From the NCBI GenBank assembly GCA_965221105.1, contig OZ244871.1, positions 682,001 through 746,000 on the forward strand: a stretch of 64,000 nucleotides of DNA. The letters are read 5' to 3'. The notes under the pieces are model-generated. The model was not told where the DNA came from. It saw only the letters and a program-made list of their open reading frames with translations, and made no database searches. Position 1 is the stretch's first letter, and each line of letters opens with the position of its first letter. The translations under genes and the position numbers were made by a program. Below are positions 43,220 through 52,214 of this stretch, in pieces. The DNA comes from GM7GCV1 sp965221105 (GTDB taxonomy: Bacteria > Pseudomonadota > Gammaproteobacteria > Pseudomonadales > GM7GCV1).

Positions 43220-44488
43220 TCAGCCAATCACATCGACACCACCCATATATGGGCGGAGCGCATCAGGCACGCGGATGGTCCCATCGGCCTGCTGGTAATT
43301 CTCAAGAATGGCGATCAGCGTCCTGCCAGCGGCGAGTGCTGAACCGTTCAGAGTATTCAGCAGTTCCGGCTTTTGATCTGAACTGCGATATCTGGCCTGC
43401 ATCCGGCGTGCCTGAAAATCCCTGAAATTGGAACAGGAGGAAATTTCCCGGTAGGTATTCTGAGATGGAAGCCAGACCTCCAGATCATAAGTCTTGGCTG
43501 CAGAAAAACCGATGTCACCGGTACACAACATAACTTTTCTGTAGGCAAGCCCAAGACGCTGCAGTACTGCTTCGGCATGTCCCACCAGCGCCTCCAGAGC
43601 CGCATCTGACTCCTCCGGTCGCACAAACTGAACCAGCTCGACTTTCTCAAACTGATGCTGGCGGATCATGCCGCGAACATCCTGTCCATAGCTGCCAGCT
43701 TCGCTGCGAAAACAGGGCGTATGGCAGACGTACTTCAGTGGCAACTCACCTTCGTAGATGCTGTCCCTCAGTATATTGGTCACCGGAACCTCGGCAGTCG
43801 GAATCAGATAGAAATCCTGATCCGAGACCAGGCGAAACAGGTCTTCCTCCAGCTTGGGTAATTGCCCCGTCCCTCTCAAGGAACTGCTGTTCACCACATA
43901 GGGCGTATAGATTTCCCGGTACCCGTGCTCGCCGGTATGCATATCCAGCATGAACTGGATCAGCGCACGCTGCATGCGCGCGGCCTGGTCGTACATAACC
44001 ACAAAGCGCGAGCCAGCCAGTTTTGCCGCGGTTTTGAAATCCAGGCAACCGAGTATCTCACCCAGTTCCACGTGGTCTCGAGCCGGAAAATGGAATTCGG
44101 CTGGCGTACCCCATCGGCTCAATTCCACGTTGTCTTCCTCATTGGCACCCTCTGGCACAGAGTCATCGGGAATATTGGGAATGCCCGAAAAGACCTCATC
44201 GAGCTGGATTCGGACGTCTTCCAGCGAACCCTTGGCGGTGTCAAGCCTGGTGCCGAGATCCCCAATTGCATCAAGCAGGGGCTGTATATCCTCGCCTCGA
44301 GCCTTTGCCTTGCCAATCGATTTTGATCGTTGATTGCGCTCCGCCTGGAGGCTTTCGGTCTCAACCTGCAGCATTTTGCGCTGGTTTTCCAGCCGACCTA
44401 TTTCGGCGACATCAAGTTCAAAACCACGTGCGGACAGGCGACGGGCAACCTGTTCAGGTTCATTTCTGAGCAATTTTGGATCAAGCAT
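43220..44488 (-). CDS. serS: Serine-tRNA ligase
   Basis: A 422-residue class II synthetase. The N-terminal coiled coil (about 30-105) binds tRNA. Motif 2 is CFRSEAGSYGQDVRGMIRQHQFEKVELVQF and motif 3 is SALAAGRTLIAILENYQ. It also has TAEVPVTNILRD and the ISSCSNFRDFQARRM region. Full family length. No crcB gene lies between it and rarA as in many relatives. Confidence 0.97.
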   Translation of the reverse strand: MLDPKLLRNEPEQVARRLSARGFELDVAEIGRLENQRKMLQVETESLQAERNQRSKSIGKAKARGEDIQPLLDAIGDLGTRLDTAKGSLEDVRIQLDEVFSGIPNIPDDSVPEGANEEDNVELSRWGTPAEFHFPARDHVELGEILGCLDFKTAAKLAGSRFVVMYDQAARMQRALIQFMLDMHTGEHGYREIYTPYVVNSSSLRGTGQLPKLEEDLFRLVSDQDFYLIPTAEVPVTNILRDSIYEGELPLKYVCHTPCFRSEAGSYGQDVRGMIRQHQFEKVELVQFVRPEESDAALEALVGHAEAVLQRLGLAYRKVMLCTGDIGFSAAKTYDLEVWLPSQNTYREISSCSNFRDFQARRMQARYRSSDQKPELLNTLNGSALAAGRTLIAILENYQQADGTIRVPDALRPYMGGVDVIG

Positions 44489-44739
44489 CAGGAGGAGTCT
44501 GCAGCAGTGCCGTTTGAATATCTACATCAGGCGGGCCAAAGCGGCACCAGGAAAGGTCGCAACGATACAGAAAATAAAATCGGATACAACAGAAAGCAGT
44601 GGATTTGAAAACAGATGAAGCTGTTGCACCATGTACTTACAGAACTTCCGGTTATGGGGCTTCCGGGGAAACATCGGAAAAATTTATGAGTGGGTCCAAG
44701 CATCCCCCAGTGCACTTGGGATGAACCTCACCGGCATGT

Positions 44740-46077
44740 CTATTCCTGGTGTGAATCCCCGGTTGCAGCCCTGGCTTTCTCATCCATGTTGCGAAGTTGC
44801 GCCAGCTTTTCGGCAATACGAATCTCCAACCCCTGGGATACAGGATGATAATAGCGTCGTCCTGAAATTTCGAATGGCAGGTAGTGCTCACCCGCGGCAT
44901 AGGCATCGGCTTCATCGTGAGCATACCTGTAGTTCTTCCCATGGCCGAGCTCCTTCGCGAGCTCTGTAGGCGCATTGCGCAAATGCAGGGGTACCTCGTA
45001 GCTGGGATCGGATTCTATGTCCGCGCATACGGCAGTGTAGGCGCTGTACACCGCATTGCTCTTGGCGGCACAAGCCAGATAGACGACCGCCTGGGCAATG
45101 GCAAGCTCTCCCTCTGGGCTACCCAGACGATCATAGGAATCCCAGGCATCCAGACATATGCGCAGTGCCCGTGGATCTGCATTGCCGACATCTTCCGATG
45201 CCATCCGCACCATGCGCCTGGCAACGTACAGAGGATCACAGCCTCCATCCAGCATGCGACATAGCCAGTACAGCGCAGCATCTGGATTGGAGCCCCTGAC
45301 AGATTTGTGAAGCGCCGATATCTGGTCATAGAAATAATCGCCACCCTTGTCAAAGCGACGGGTGCCGCGATGAACAATCAGGTCAAATTGTTGCCCATCA
45401 AGTTCACCGGAAAAACCGGCATAACTGGCAGAAATCTCGAGCATATTGAGTGCCCTGCGCGCATCTCCATCGGCCATGGAGGCAAGCCTGCCCAGCTGCG
45501 CATCAGTCAGCTGAAAATCCGGGTATTCACCCAGTGCCCTTCTGAGTATTGTCGTGATTTCTTCTTCGGACAGGCTTTTGAGGACATACAGCTTACAGCG
45601 CGACAGGAGTGCGCCGTTCAGTTCAAATGCCGGATTCTCCGTGGTAGCGCCAACAAATGTGATAGTGCCGTCTTCGATAAAGGGCAGAAAAGCATCCTGT
45701 TGGGCCTTGTTAAAACGATGTGCCTCATCAATAAAAAGTACGGTCTGCCGCTGGTTCTGTGACAGGGTCATCCCTGCATCTTCGATGGCCGCCCGAACAT
45801 CCCTGATACCGGCGGTCACTGCGGACATCGTGACAAATTCTGCATCCATATATTCTGCCACCATTCTGGCCAGCGTTGTCTTGCCGACGCCGGGTGGACC
45901 CCAGAGAACCATGGAATGCACACTGCCCGATTCAAGCGCCTGACGAAGTGGGCCCTGCGGACCGATAATGTCGGACTGCCCAACGAATTCACTTATTTTT
46001 TTGGGTCGCACCACGGCAGCCAGCGGCTGATAGCGCGCATCCTCCATGGCGAATAAATTTTTAGTACCTGCGCTCAT
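44740..46077 (-). CDS. rarA: Replication-associated recombination protein A
   Basis: A 445-residue AAA+ protein related to clamp loaders. RPKKISEFVGQ, Walker A GPPGVGKTTLARMVAEY, Walker B VLFIDEAHRFNKAQQDAFLP and sensor 1 FVGATTENPAFELNGALLSRC are all clear. The C-terminal tetramer domain is complete (DPLYVARRMVRMASEDVGNAD). It acts at stalled forks. The ATG overlaps the lolA stop (ATGA). A weak hairpin (CATCCC/GGGATG, 44700-44722) follows the gene. Confidence 0.96.
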   Translation of the reverse strand: MSAGTKNLFAMEDARYQPLAAVVRPKKISEFVGQSDIIGPQGPLRQALESGSVHSMVLWGPPGVGKTTLARMVAEYMDAEFVTMSAVTAGIRDVRAAIEDAGMTLSQNQRQTVLFIDEAHRFNKAQQDAFLPFIEDGTITFVGATTENPAFELNGALLSRCKLYVLKSLSEEEITTILRRALGEYPDFQLTDAQLGRLASMADGDARRALNMLEISASYAGFSGELDGQQFDLIVHRGTRRFDKGGDYFYDQISALHKSVRGSNPDAALYWLCRMLDGGCDPLYVARRMVRMASEDVGNADPRALRICLDAWDSYDRLGSPEGELAIAQAVVYLACAAKSNAVYSAYTAVCADIESDPSYEVPLHLRNAPTELAKELGHGKNYRYAHDEADAYAAGEHYLPFEISGRRYYHPVSQGLEIRIAEKLAQLRNMDEKARAATGDSHQE

Positions 46078-46718
46078 TGTTCAAACAGGACTTCCGCACC
46101 GTCGGGCAGCACAAATTCAAAGGGGAAATCCGGTATTGGATGTCCCCGAATCTCTGAAAAACGAATCAGGGTTTTCTGGCCCAGCGCATCAAGAATCTGC
46201 ATTTCCTCAGGCTCACCGCCGGAGAATCCCAGAAGAATCCGCTCGTAACCGCCGGGTTCAAGCGGTTCAAGGACAAAGAATCCCTCCTCTCTCGAGACCT
46301 GATAATGCTCCTCGATCCGGCTGTCCCCGCCCAAAAGAGCCACAGGGTTCTCCGCTACATCCGGTCTCCAGGGTCGAATCCTCACCTGGTTCAGGTCCGG
46401 GTCATAAAAGAAAATCACCTCGCCATCCGATACCAACAGGCTGGGATATGGCTCCATGACTCTCCAGTAGAGCTTGTTGGGCTGCACAAAATGCACCACC
46501 CCGGAATTTTCATCGAGAAGGAAGCCTGCGTCCTCGGTCACACGCTGCTCAAAGCTGGCTCGGAATTCTCCAAGCCCGGCAAGGAGTTCCTGTAACCTGT
46601 CAGCAGCGCTGACCTCCGCAGATGGTTGCTCGGCAGAGACTGGCTCTGTACAGGCCTGTCCACCGGCAAGTGTCAGGACACTCAACCACAGGAGAGGCAG
46701 AGGTCTGATTCTTAGCAT
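46074..46718 (-). CDS. lolA: Outer-membrane lipoprotein carrier protein LolA
   Basis: About 214 residues. It has an export signal (MLRIRPLPLLWLSVLTLAGG), then RLQELLAGLGEFRASFEQRV and SGVVHFVQPNKLYWRVMEPYPSLLVSDGEVIFFYDPDLNQV, typical of LolA. It carries lipoproteins across the periplasm. The Cys in the signal region is not in a good lipobox context. Position between ftsK and rarA is the conserved one. Confidence 0.94.
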   Translation of the reverse strand: MLRIRPLPLLWLSVLTLAGGQACTEPVSAEQPSAEVSAADRLQELLAGLGEFRASFEQRVTEDAGFLLDENSGVVHFVQPNKLYWRVMEPYPSLLVSDGEVIFFYDPDLNQVRIRPWRPDVAENPVALLGGDSRIEEHYQVSREEGFFVLEPLEPGGYERILLGFSGGEPEEMQILDALGQKTLIRFSEIRGHPIPDFPFEFVLPDGAEVLFEQ

Positions 46719-46804
46719 CACCCATTTGCAGAAGCAAAAAACAGGCTCTGGTTTTCGGGAGGTAATGATGATGTCAACCTCAAGCCACACAGTTGCATGG
46801 ACTA

Positions 46805-49186
46805 TCAACGGCGGGGCGGGGCGGGTGCGATGACCTCGCGATTGCCGTTGGACTGCATCTCGGATACTACACCAGCTGCCTCCATGGCTTCGACCAGCCG
46901 GGCAGCCCGGTTGTAGCCAATTCGCAGTTTTCTTTGTACTGCGGAAATAGATGCCTTGCGGCTTTCGGTGACAAATTCAACCGCCTGATCATAGAGCGCA
47001 TCGTTTTCCTCGGCGTTGCCGCTGTCCGCCTCATCACCCATCGAAAACCCGGGCACTGGCACTGATGCACTCGTCTCTTCATCCGTCAGGCCATCCACAT
47101 AGTCGGGCCCGATACCTCTGCTGACCCAATCCTCCACGACCTTGTGTACTTCGTGATCACCAACAAAGGCACCGTGTACCCGGATGGGAACGCTGGTTCC
47201 TGGTGGCAGAAACAGCATATCACCGTGCCCGAGCAGTTGCTCTGCCCCGCCCTGATCCAGAATGGTTCTGGAATCGATACGAGAGGATACCTGAAACGCC
47301 ATTCGTGTTGGTATATTCGCCTTGATCAAACCGGTAATCACATCAACTGAGGGCCTCTGGGTGGCCAGAACCAGATGAATGCCGGCAGCACGCGCTTTCT
47401 GGGCAATTCGGGCAATGAGCTGCTCCACTTTTTTGCCGACGATCATCATCATATCGGCAAACTCGTCAATCACCACCACGATGGATGGCAGAGGTTCAAG
47501 TGCTGGTGGTTCAGGTGCGGATTCAGATCCCGGCTCTTCAAAAGCCATGTAATCCAAGGGGTCGGGCGTCCACGTCTCATCCACAAGGGGTTCACCGTCC
47601 GCGATGGCATCCCTGACCTTCTTGTTGAAACCAGCCAGATTACGTACTCCCAGCTTGGCCATCAGCTTGTAGCGGCGTTCCATCTCACCGACGCACCAGC
47701 GCAGGCCGTTGGCTGCATCCTTCATGTCGGTAATCACCGGGGCAAGCAGGTGCGGAATACCCTCGTACACGGCAAGTTCGAGCATTTTGGGGTCCACCAG
47801 CAGCAGGCGCACCTCATCCGGCCGAGCCTTGTATAGCAGGCTCAGCAACATCACATTGACTGCCACGGACTTTCCTGAACCGGTGGTCCCCGCCACAAGC
47901 AAATGCGGCATACGAGCGAGATCAGCAATCACCGGCTGACCTGAGATATCGTGACCCAGGGCAATGGTCAATGCAGATTTGGATTGTTCGTAGTGCGTCG
48001 AAGCCAACACCTGACTTAACCGGACCATCTCACGCTTTTCATTGGGTACCTCGATACCAACCACCGATTTACCGGCAATTACCTCAACCACGCGCACACT
48101 GATTACAGCCAGGGATCGCGCCAGATCTTTGGCAAGCCCGGTGATCTTGCTGACTTTGACTCCGGCTGCGGGTTGCACTTCGAAGCGGGTGACGACTGGC
48201 CCGGGCTGCACAGCGACGACTTCAGCTACCACGCCAAAGTCCTTCAGCTTGATTTCCAGAAGGTGTGACATGGCCTCCAGTGACTCCGCCGAGTACCCGG
48301 TTCGGTCGGCCTCTTCCATAGCATCAAGTAAGCCGATTTCCGGCAGCCGCTTGCTATCTCCCTCGCTTCCACTGAACATTTCAGTCTGTTTTTCACGAAG
48401 AACTCGTTCTCCGGTTTTTCCAAGTGAGGTTTTTTTGATCTCCAGGGGCTTGCGCTTTTCTTGGCGCTGTTTTTCGTGAACCAATGCGGCTTCACGCTGC
48501 AGCACGGCCTTTTCCGCCTCACGCTTTATCGCCCTGGTCTCAAGAAGAGCATGCGCCATGCTCTGCACGCGATCAAAGAGGCGTGCTAACGAGTGCCCCA
48601 CCCAGTCAAAAAGGGCGAGCCAGGAAAGCCCGCTGAAGAGGGTAATGCCAAACAGCAACAGTGCAATCAACAAGAGCCTGGAACCCAGAGCACCCAAAGC
48701 TGTCCATACCGCATCCCCAGCGGCAGAACCCAATAACCCTCCTCGACCCTGCGGCAGCAGGCTGTCTGCGCCGCCAGCGAGATAGGCCAGGGAACACCCG
48801 GACACCATGATAAGCACGAACCCAAGCAGGCGGACCCAATAACTGCCAATCGGGCTCTCCCCGGACTCCAGAAGCTGACTGCGGAATATCTTCACGACCT
48901 GATACCCGATTAAAACCGGAAAGAGGTATGCCAGTTGTCCAAATATGTAAAAGAAGATATCCGACAACCAGGCGCCAGTCGGTCCAGCCAGATTGGCGAC
49001 CCTGCCGTTTGATCCGGTGCGGGACCAGCCGGGATCACCGGGGTCGTAGGTGAGAAGTGTCAACAGCAAAAAGGCAGCCAGGGCGGCACACCCGATCAGT
49101 GCCCCTTCCCTGAGAATCATGCGACTCCGCTGCCGTGGCTTGTCTGGCTGCTTGGCAACTCGCTTTGCATGTTTCGAACTACTCAA
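46805..49186 (-). CDS. ftsK: DNA translocase FtsK
   Basis: A 793-residue protein. The first 190 residues hold four to five transmembrane segments; then a short charged linker (about 210-300). The motor domain has VVAVQPGPVVTRFEV, Walker A VAGTTGSGKSVAVN near 436 and VVVIDEFADMMMIVGKK. The C-terminal gamma winged helix is AVEFVTESRKASISAVQRKLRIGYNRAARLVEAMEAAGVV. It pumps DNA through the septum and activates XerCD at dif. The start codon is TTG. Divergent from trxB. Confidence 0.96.
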   Translation of the reverse strand: MSSSKHAKRVAKQPDKPRQRSRMILREGALIGCAALAAFLLLTLLTYDPGDPGWSRTGSNGRVANLAGPTGAWLSDIFFYIFGQLAYLFPVLIGYQVVKIFRSQLLESGESPIGSYWVRLLGFVLIMVSGCSLAYLAGGADSLLPQGRGGLLGSAAGDAVWTALGALGSRLLLIALLLFGITLFSGLSWLALFDWVGHSLARLFDRVQSMAHALLETRAIKREAEKAVLQREAALVHEKQRQEKRKPLEIKKTSLGKTGERVLREKQTEMFSGSEGDSKRLPEIGLLDAMEEADRTGYSAESLEAMSHLLEIKLKDFGVVAEVVAVQPGPVVTRFEVQPAAGVKVSKITGLAKDLARSLAVISVRVVEVIAGKSVVGIEVPNEKREMVRLSQVLASTHYEQSKSALTIALGHDISGQPVIADLARMPHLLVAGTTGSGKSVAVNVMLLSLLYKARPDEVRLLLVDPKMLELAVYEGIPHLLAPVITDMKDAANGLRWCVGEMERRYKLMAKLGVRNLAGFNKKVRDAIADGEPLVDETWTPDPLDYMAFEEPGSESAPEPPALEPLPSIVVVIDEFADMMMIVGKKVEQLIARIAQKARAAGIHLVLATQRPSVDVITGLIKANIPTRMAFQVSSRIDSRTILDQGGAEQLLGHGDMLFLPPGTSVPIRVHGAFVGDHEVHKVVEDWVSRGIGPDYVDGLTDEETSASVPVPGFSMGDEADSGNAEENDALYDQAVEFVTESRKASISAVQRKLRIGYNRAARLVEAMEAAGVVSEMQSNGNREVIAPAPPRR

Positions 49187-49409
49187 AACCTATATGCCCG
49201 ATGAGATTGATGTCGAGTATTTTGCCTTAATAGAGTGGCGGTATCCAATGCTGCACAGGTCATCCTCTGGGTCTTTCCCCGAACTCACAATCCATCTCCA
49301 TGGATCCGATTCAGCCTCGTAATTGTATTCGGCGGCCCAGATTTCATATCATTGCCACCTGCACAATGCCCCTATCAACCTATCCACCAACTACATCAGG
49401 AACTGCTCC

Positions 49410-50357
49410 ATGAGTGATGTGCAACATCATCGACTGATTATTCTTGGCTCTGGCCCCGCAGGCTACACAGCCGCAGTGTATGCAGCACGTGCTAATCTCA
49501 ATCCGGTTCTGATAACCGGGATTGAACAGGGCGGCCAACTGACGACCACTACTGATGTCGACAACTGGCCCGGTGACTCCGAAGGACTTCAGGGCCCCGA
49601 TCTGATGCAGCGCATGCTGCAACACGCGGAACGATTCGATACCGCGGTTATCTGTGACCATATTGAGAAGGTCAACCTGAGTGAGCGACCGTTTTTGCTG
49701 GAGGGCTCCTCAAGGTATAGCTGTGAAGCGCTTATTATCGCTACAGGCGCATCTGCCCAATATCTTGGCATGGATTCCGAACAGGCATTTATGGGCAGGG
49801 GTGTCAGCGCCTGTGCGACTTGCGATGGGTTCTTTTACCGGGATCAAAAGGTAGCGGTGATCGGCGGAGGGAACACCGCTGTTGAGGAGGCTCTCTACCT
49901 GTCCAATATATGCTCCGAGGTGACTCTGGTTCACAGGCGTGACACACTGCGTGCGGAAAAAATGCTGCAGGATAAACTGTTCGAACGGGAAAGGAACGGC
50001 AATGTCAGGATTCTCTGGAACAGCCAGCTGGATGAAGTTTTGGGTAACGAACAGGGCGTTACTGGTGCGAGGATCAAAGGTACCCAGGACGGGCAGATGA
50101 CAGAAATCGACGCGGCCGGGGTTTTTATAGCCATTGGTCACACACCCAATACCGATATTTTTGCAGGTCAGCTTGACATGAAAGATGGCTATTTGCGCAT
50201 CAACAGCGGCACTGCGGGGAATGCGACCCAAACCAGCATCGCAGGTGTTTTTGCGGCTGGGGATGTTGCGGATCATGTCTACCGACAGGCCATCACCTCG
50301 GCCGGGTCTGGTTGCATGGCTGCCCTGGATGCTGAGCAATTCCTGGACGCGACCTGA
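49410..50357 (+). CDS. trxB: Thioredoxin-disulfide reductase
   Basis: A 315-residue flavoprotein. The FAD site is IILGSGPAGYTAAVYAARAN, the redox pair is CATCDGFFYRDQKVAVIGGGNTAVEEALYLS (disulfide followed by the NADPH site), and the C-terminal FAD motif is GVFAAGDVADHVYRQAITSAGSGCMAALDAE. It keeps thioredoxin reduced. AGGA lies eight bases before the ATG. Divergent from ftsK; aat and bpt follow. Confidence 0.97.
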   Translation: MSDVQHHRLIILGSGPAGYTAAVYAARANLNPVLITGIEQGGQLTTTTDVDNWPGDSEGLQGPDLMQRMLQHAERFDTAVICDHIEKVNLSERPFLLEGSSRYSCEALIIATGASAQYLGMDSEQAFMGRGVSACATCDGFFYRDQKVAVIGGGNTAVEEALYLSNICSEVTLVHRRDTLRAEKMLQDKLFERERNGNVRILWNSQLDEVLGNEQGVTGARIKGTQDGQMTEIDAAGVFIAIGHTPNTDIFAGQLDMKDGYLRINSGTAGNATQTSIAGVFAAGDVADHVYRQAITSAGSGCMAALDAEQFLDAT

Positions 50358-50411
50358 TTGGCCGGGGACCATACCGGGCAACGTCGATGCTCCACAACGG
50401 AGTGGTGAGCC

Positions 50412-51137
50412 TTGCCCAAGGTAACCTGGCTGGACCCGCTTCACCCTGTATTTCCGCCTACCTGTCGGGCTCTGGAAGAACCGGACGGTTTGCTTGCTGC
50501 AGGTGGAAACCTCAGCTTCAGCATCCTCATGGATGCTTACAGTCGCGGGATATTTCCCTGGTACTCCGAGGACAAGCCTCCTCTCTGGTGGGCACCAGCC
50601 AAGCGGGCTGTCCTGCTCCCAGGCGACCTTCGGCTGAACCGCACTACCCGCAAGCTCATTCGCAAACACAGATACAGGTACACCTCGAACCACTGCTTCG
50701 CAGCGGTTATCGCCAGATGCGCACACGCACGACCACATGAAACCTGGATAGTCGAAGAAATGAAGGAGGCATATATTGCGCTGCACAAAAAGGGCTCGGC
50801 GCACTCTGTCGAAGTATGGCACCATAATGATCTTGTTGGCGGACTCTACGGCGTCCAGGTAGGCAACGTTTTTTGCGGTGAATCCATGTTTCATACTGAG
50901 CCAAATGCCTCAAAAATGGCCTTTATTTGCCTGGCACGAGGACTGTTTTCCCGCGGTTGTGCAATGATTGACTGCCAGCTTGAGAACCCCTTCCTGAAAT
51001 CCCTTGGTGTCAGGCTGATTGATCGGCTCAAATTTGAATCGATGCTGAGCACATGTGCAGACAGACACATGGCTTGGCCAGCCAACTGGAGTCTGGCTCC
51101 AGGGCCAGACACTAAATTCCCGGTGGAAGCTCTGTGA
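50412..51137 (+). CDS. aat: Leucyl/phenylalanyl-tRNA-protein transferase
   Basis: A 241-residue Aat with FPPTCRALEEPDGLLAAGGNLS, DAYSRGIFPWYSEDKPPLWWAPAKRAVLLP, VGNVFCGESMFHTEPNASKMAF and MIDCQLENPFLKSLGVRLI. It adds Leu or Phe to N-terminal Lys/Arg and so marks proteins for ClpAP, which is encoded a few genes away together with ClpS. Its TGA overlaps the GTG start of bpt. Confidence 0.96.
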   Translation: MPKVTWLDPLHPVFPPTCRALEEPDGLLAAGGNLSFSILMDAYSRGIFPWYSEDKPPLWWAPAKRAVLLPGDLRLNRTTRKLIRKHRYRYTSNHCFAAVIARCAHARPHETWIVEEMKEAYIALHKKGSAHSVEVWHHNDLVGGLYGVQVGNVFCGESMFHTEPNASKMAFICLARGLFSRGCAMIDCQLENPFLKSLGVRLIDRLKFESMLSTCADRHMAWPANWSLAPGPDTKFPVEAL

Positions 51138-51868
51138 GCATTAACCAACGTCTGTCGGTATTTGTTACCGGTACCCATCCCTGCAGCTACATCGAGGGGA
51201 AGGTCGCACGCACCGCATTTCTTGATCCCAGCATCGAGATCACGGCACAGCTCGCCAGTTCACTGAATCACCGGGGATTCAGGCGCAGTGGGCGCTATCT
51301 CTACCGCACCAGCTGTCCTGCGTGCTCAGCCTGTCAGCCGTTGCGGGTTGAGGTCGGTGCTTTCAAGCCGAACCGCAGTCAAAAGCGCAACTGGGCGCGA
51401 AACTCCAATCTGAATGTGCGTACTCGCACCCGGACAGACGTAACCCCGGTGCACCGACAGTCATATTTTGAACTCTACGGCAAGTACATCAGCCACCGAC
51501 ATCCCCAAGGTGATATGCACCCTCCTGACCGGAACCAGTTCGATGGCTTTATCGGCGAGCTCTACGGATTCAGTCACATCATGGAGTTTTCTGATGGTGA
51601 CCGGCTGGTCATGGTGTCATTGTCCGATCGGCTGCATGACGGTTATTCTGCGATCTACACCTTTTATGACCCAGACCTGCAGGCCAGGGGACCGGGCGTG
51701 TTTTCGGTGCTCTGGCAGATTCAGGAATGCAGGCGACTCGATCTGGACTACCTGTACCTGGGTTTCTGGATAGAGGATTGCAGCAAAATGAGCTACAAAT
51801 CTGCCTACAAACCCAATGAGATTCTCCACTCTGATCACTGGCAGCCAGGTCCTGGTTCGTTCTCATAA
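51134..51868 (+). CDS. bpt: Aspartate/glutamate leucyltransferase (Bpt)
   Basis: A 244-residue protein of the bacterial ATE/Bpt family, with RRSGRYLYRTSCPACSACQPLRVEV (Cys cluster), FELYGKYISHRHPQGDM and LDYLYLGFWIEDCSKMSYKSAYKPNEIL. It transfers Leu to N-terminal Asp/Glu, the second N-degron branch. The start is GTG, overlapping aat. Aat, Bpt, ClpS and ClpA are thus encoded side by side, a complete N-degron pathway. Confidence 0.95.
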   Translation: MSINQRLSVFVTGTHPCSYIEGKVARTAFLDPSIEITAQLASSLNHRGFRRSGRYLYRTSCPACSACQPLRVEVGAFKPNRSQKRNWARNSNLNVRTRTRTDVTPVHRQSYFELYGKYISHRHPQGDMHPPDRNQFDGFIGELYGFSHIMEFSDGDRLVMVSLSDRLHDGYSAIYTFYDPDLQARGPGVFSVLWQIQECRRLDLDYLYLGFWIEDCSKMSYKSAYKPNEILHSDHWQPGPGSFS

Positions 51869-51943
51869 AACCGAATCTTTGATTCACCCCGGTATTTCGG
51901 GCAAAATGCCGCCCCTTTTTAAATATACCTAGGGTATTTGTGA

Positions 51944-52162
51944 ATGGCGAAAGATGACGTCATGGAATTTGATGGGGAAGTCATTGAGACCCTGCCGAAC
52001 ACCACTTTTCGGGTAAAGCTGGAAAATGATCACATCGTAACAGCGCACATTTCCGGAAAGATGCGAAAGCACTACATTCGCATCCTGACAGGTGACAAGG
52101 TCAAGGTGGAGATGACGCCCTACGACCTGACCAAGGGCCGAATTACCTTTCGATCAAGATAA
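51944..52162 (+). CDS. infA: Translation initiation factor IF-1
   Basis: A 72-residue S1-fold protein with MEFDGEVIETLPNTTFRVKLENDHIVTAHISGKMRKHYIRILTGDKVKVE split over the standard five strands, full length. Position between bpt and clpA is conserved in the group. Convergent with clpA. Confidence 0.97.
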   Translation: MAKDDVMEFDGEVIETLPNTTFRVKLENDHIVTAHISGKMRKHYIRILTGDKVKVEMTPYDLTKGRITFRSR

Positions 52163-52214
52163 CCGCGCTTCAGGATAGCGGTTGCATCAAAGGCACCAGT
52201 TACCGCTGGCTCGG

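Noticed and set aside
46640..46718. Lipoprotein signal in LolA
   Set aside because: The Cys in GGQAC is not in a good lipobox, and LolA is a soluble periplasmic carrier.
49710..50894. 394-residue minus-strand frame
   Set aside because: Lies entirely opposite trxB and aat, which are certain. Shadow frame.
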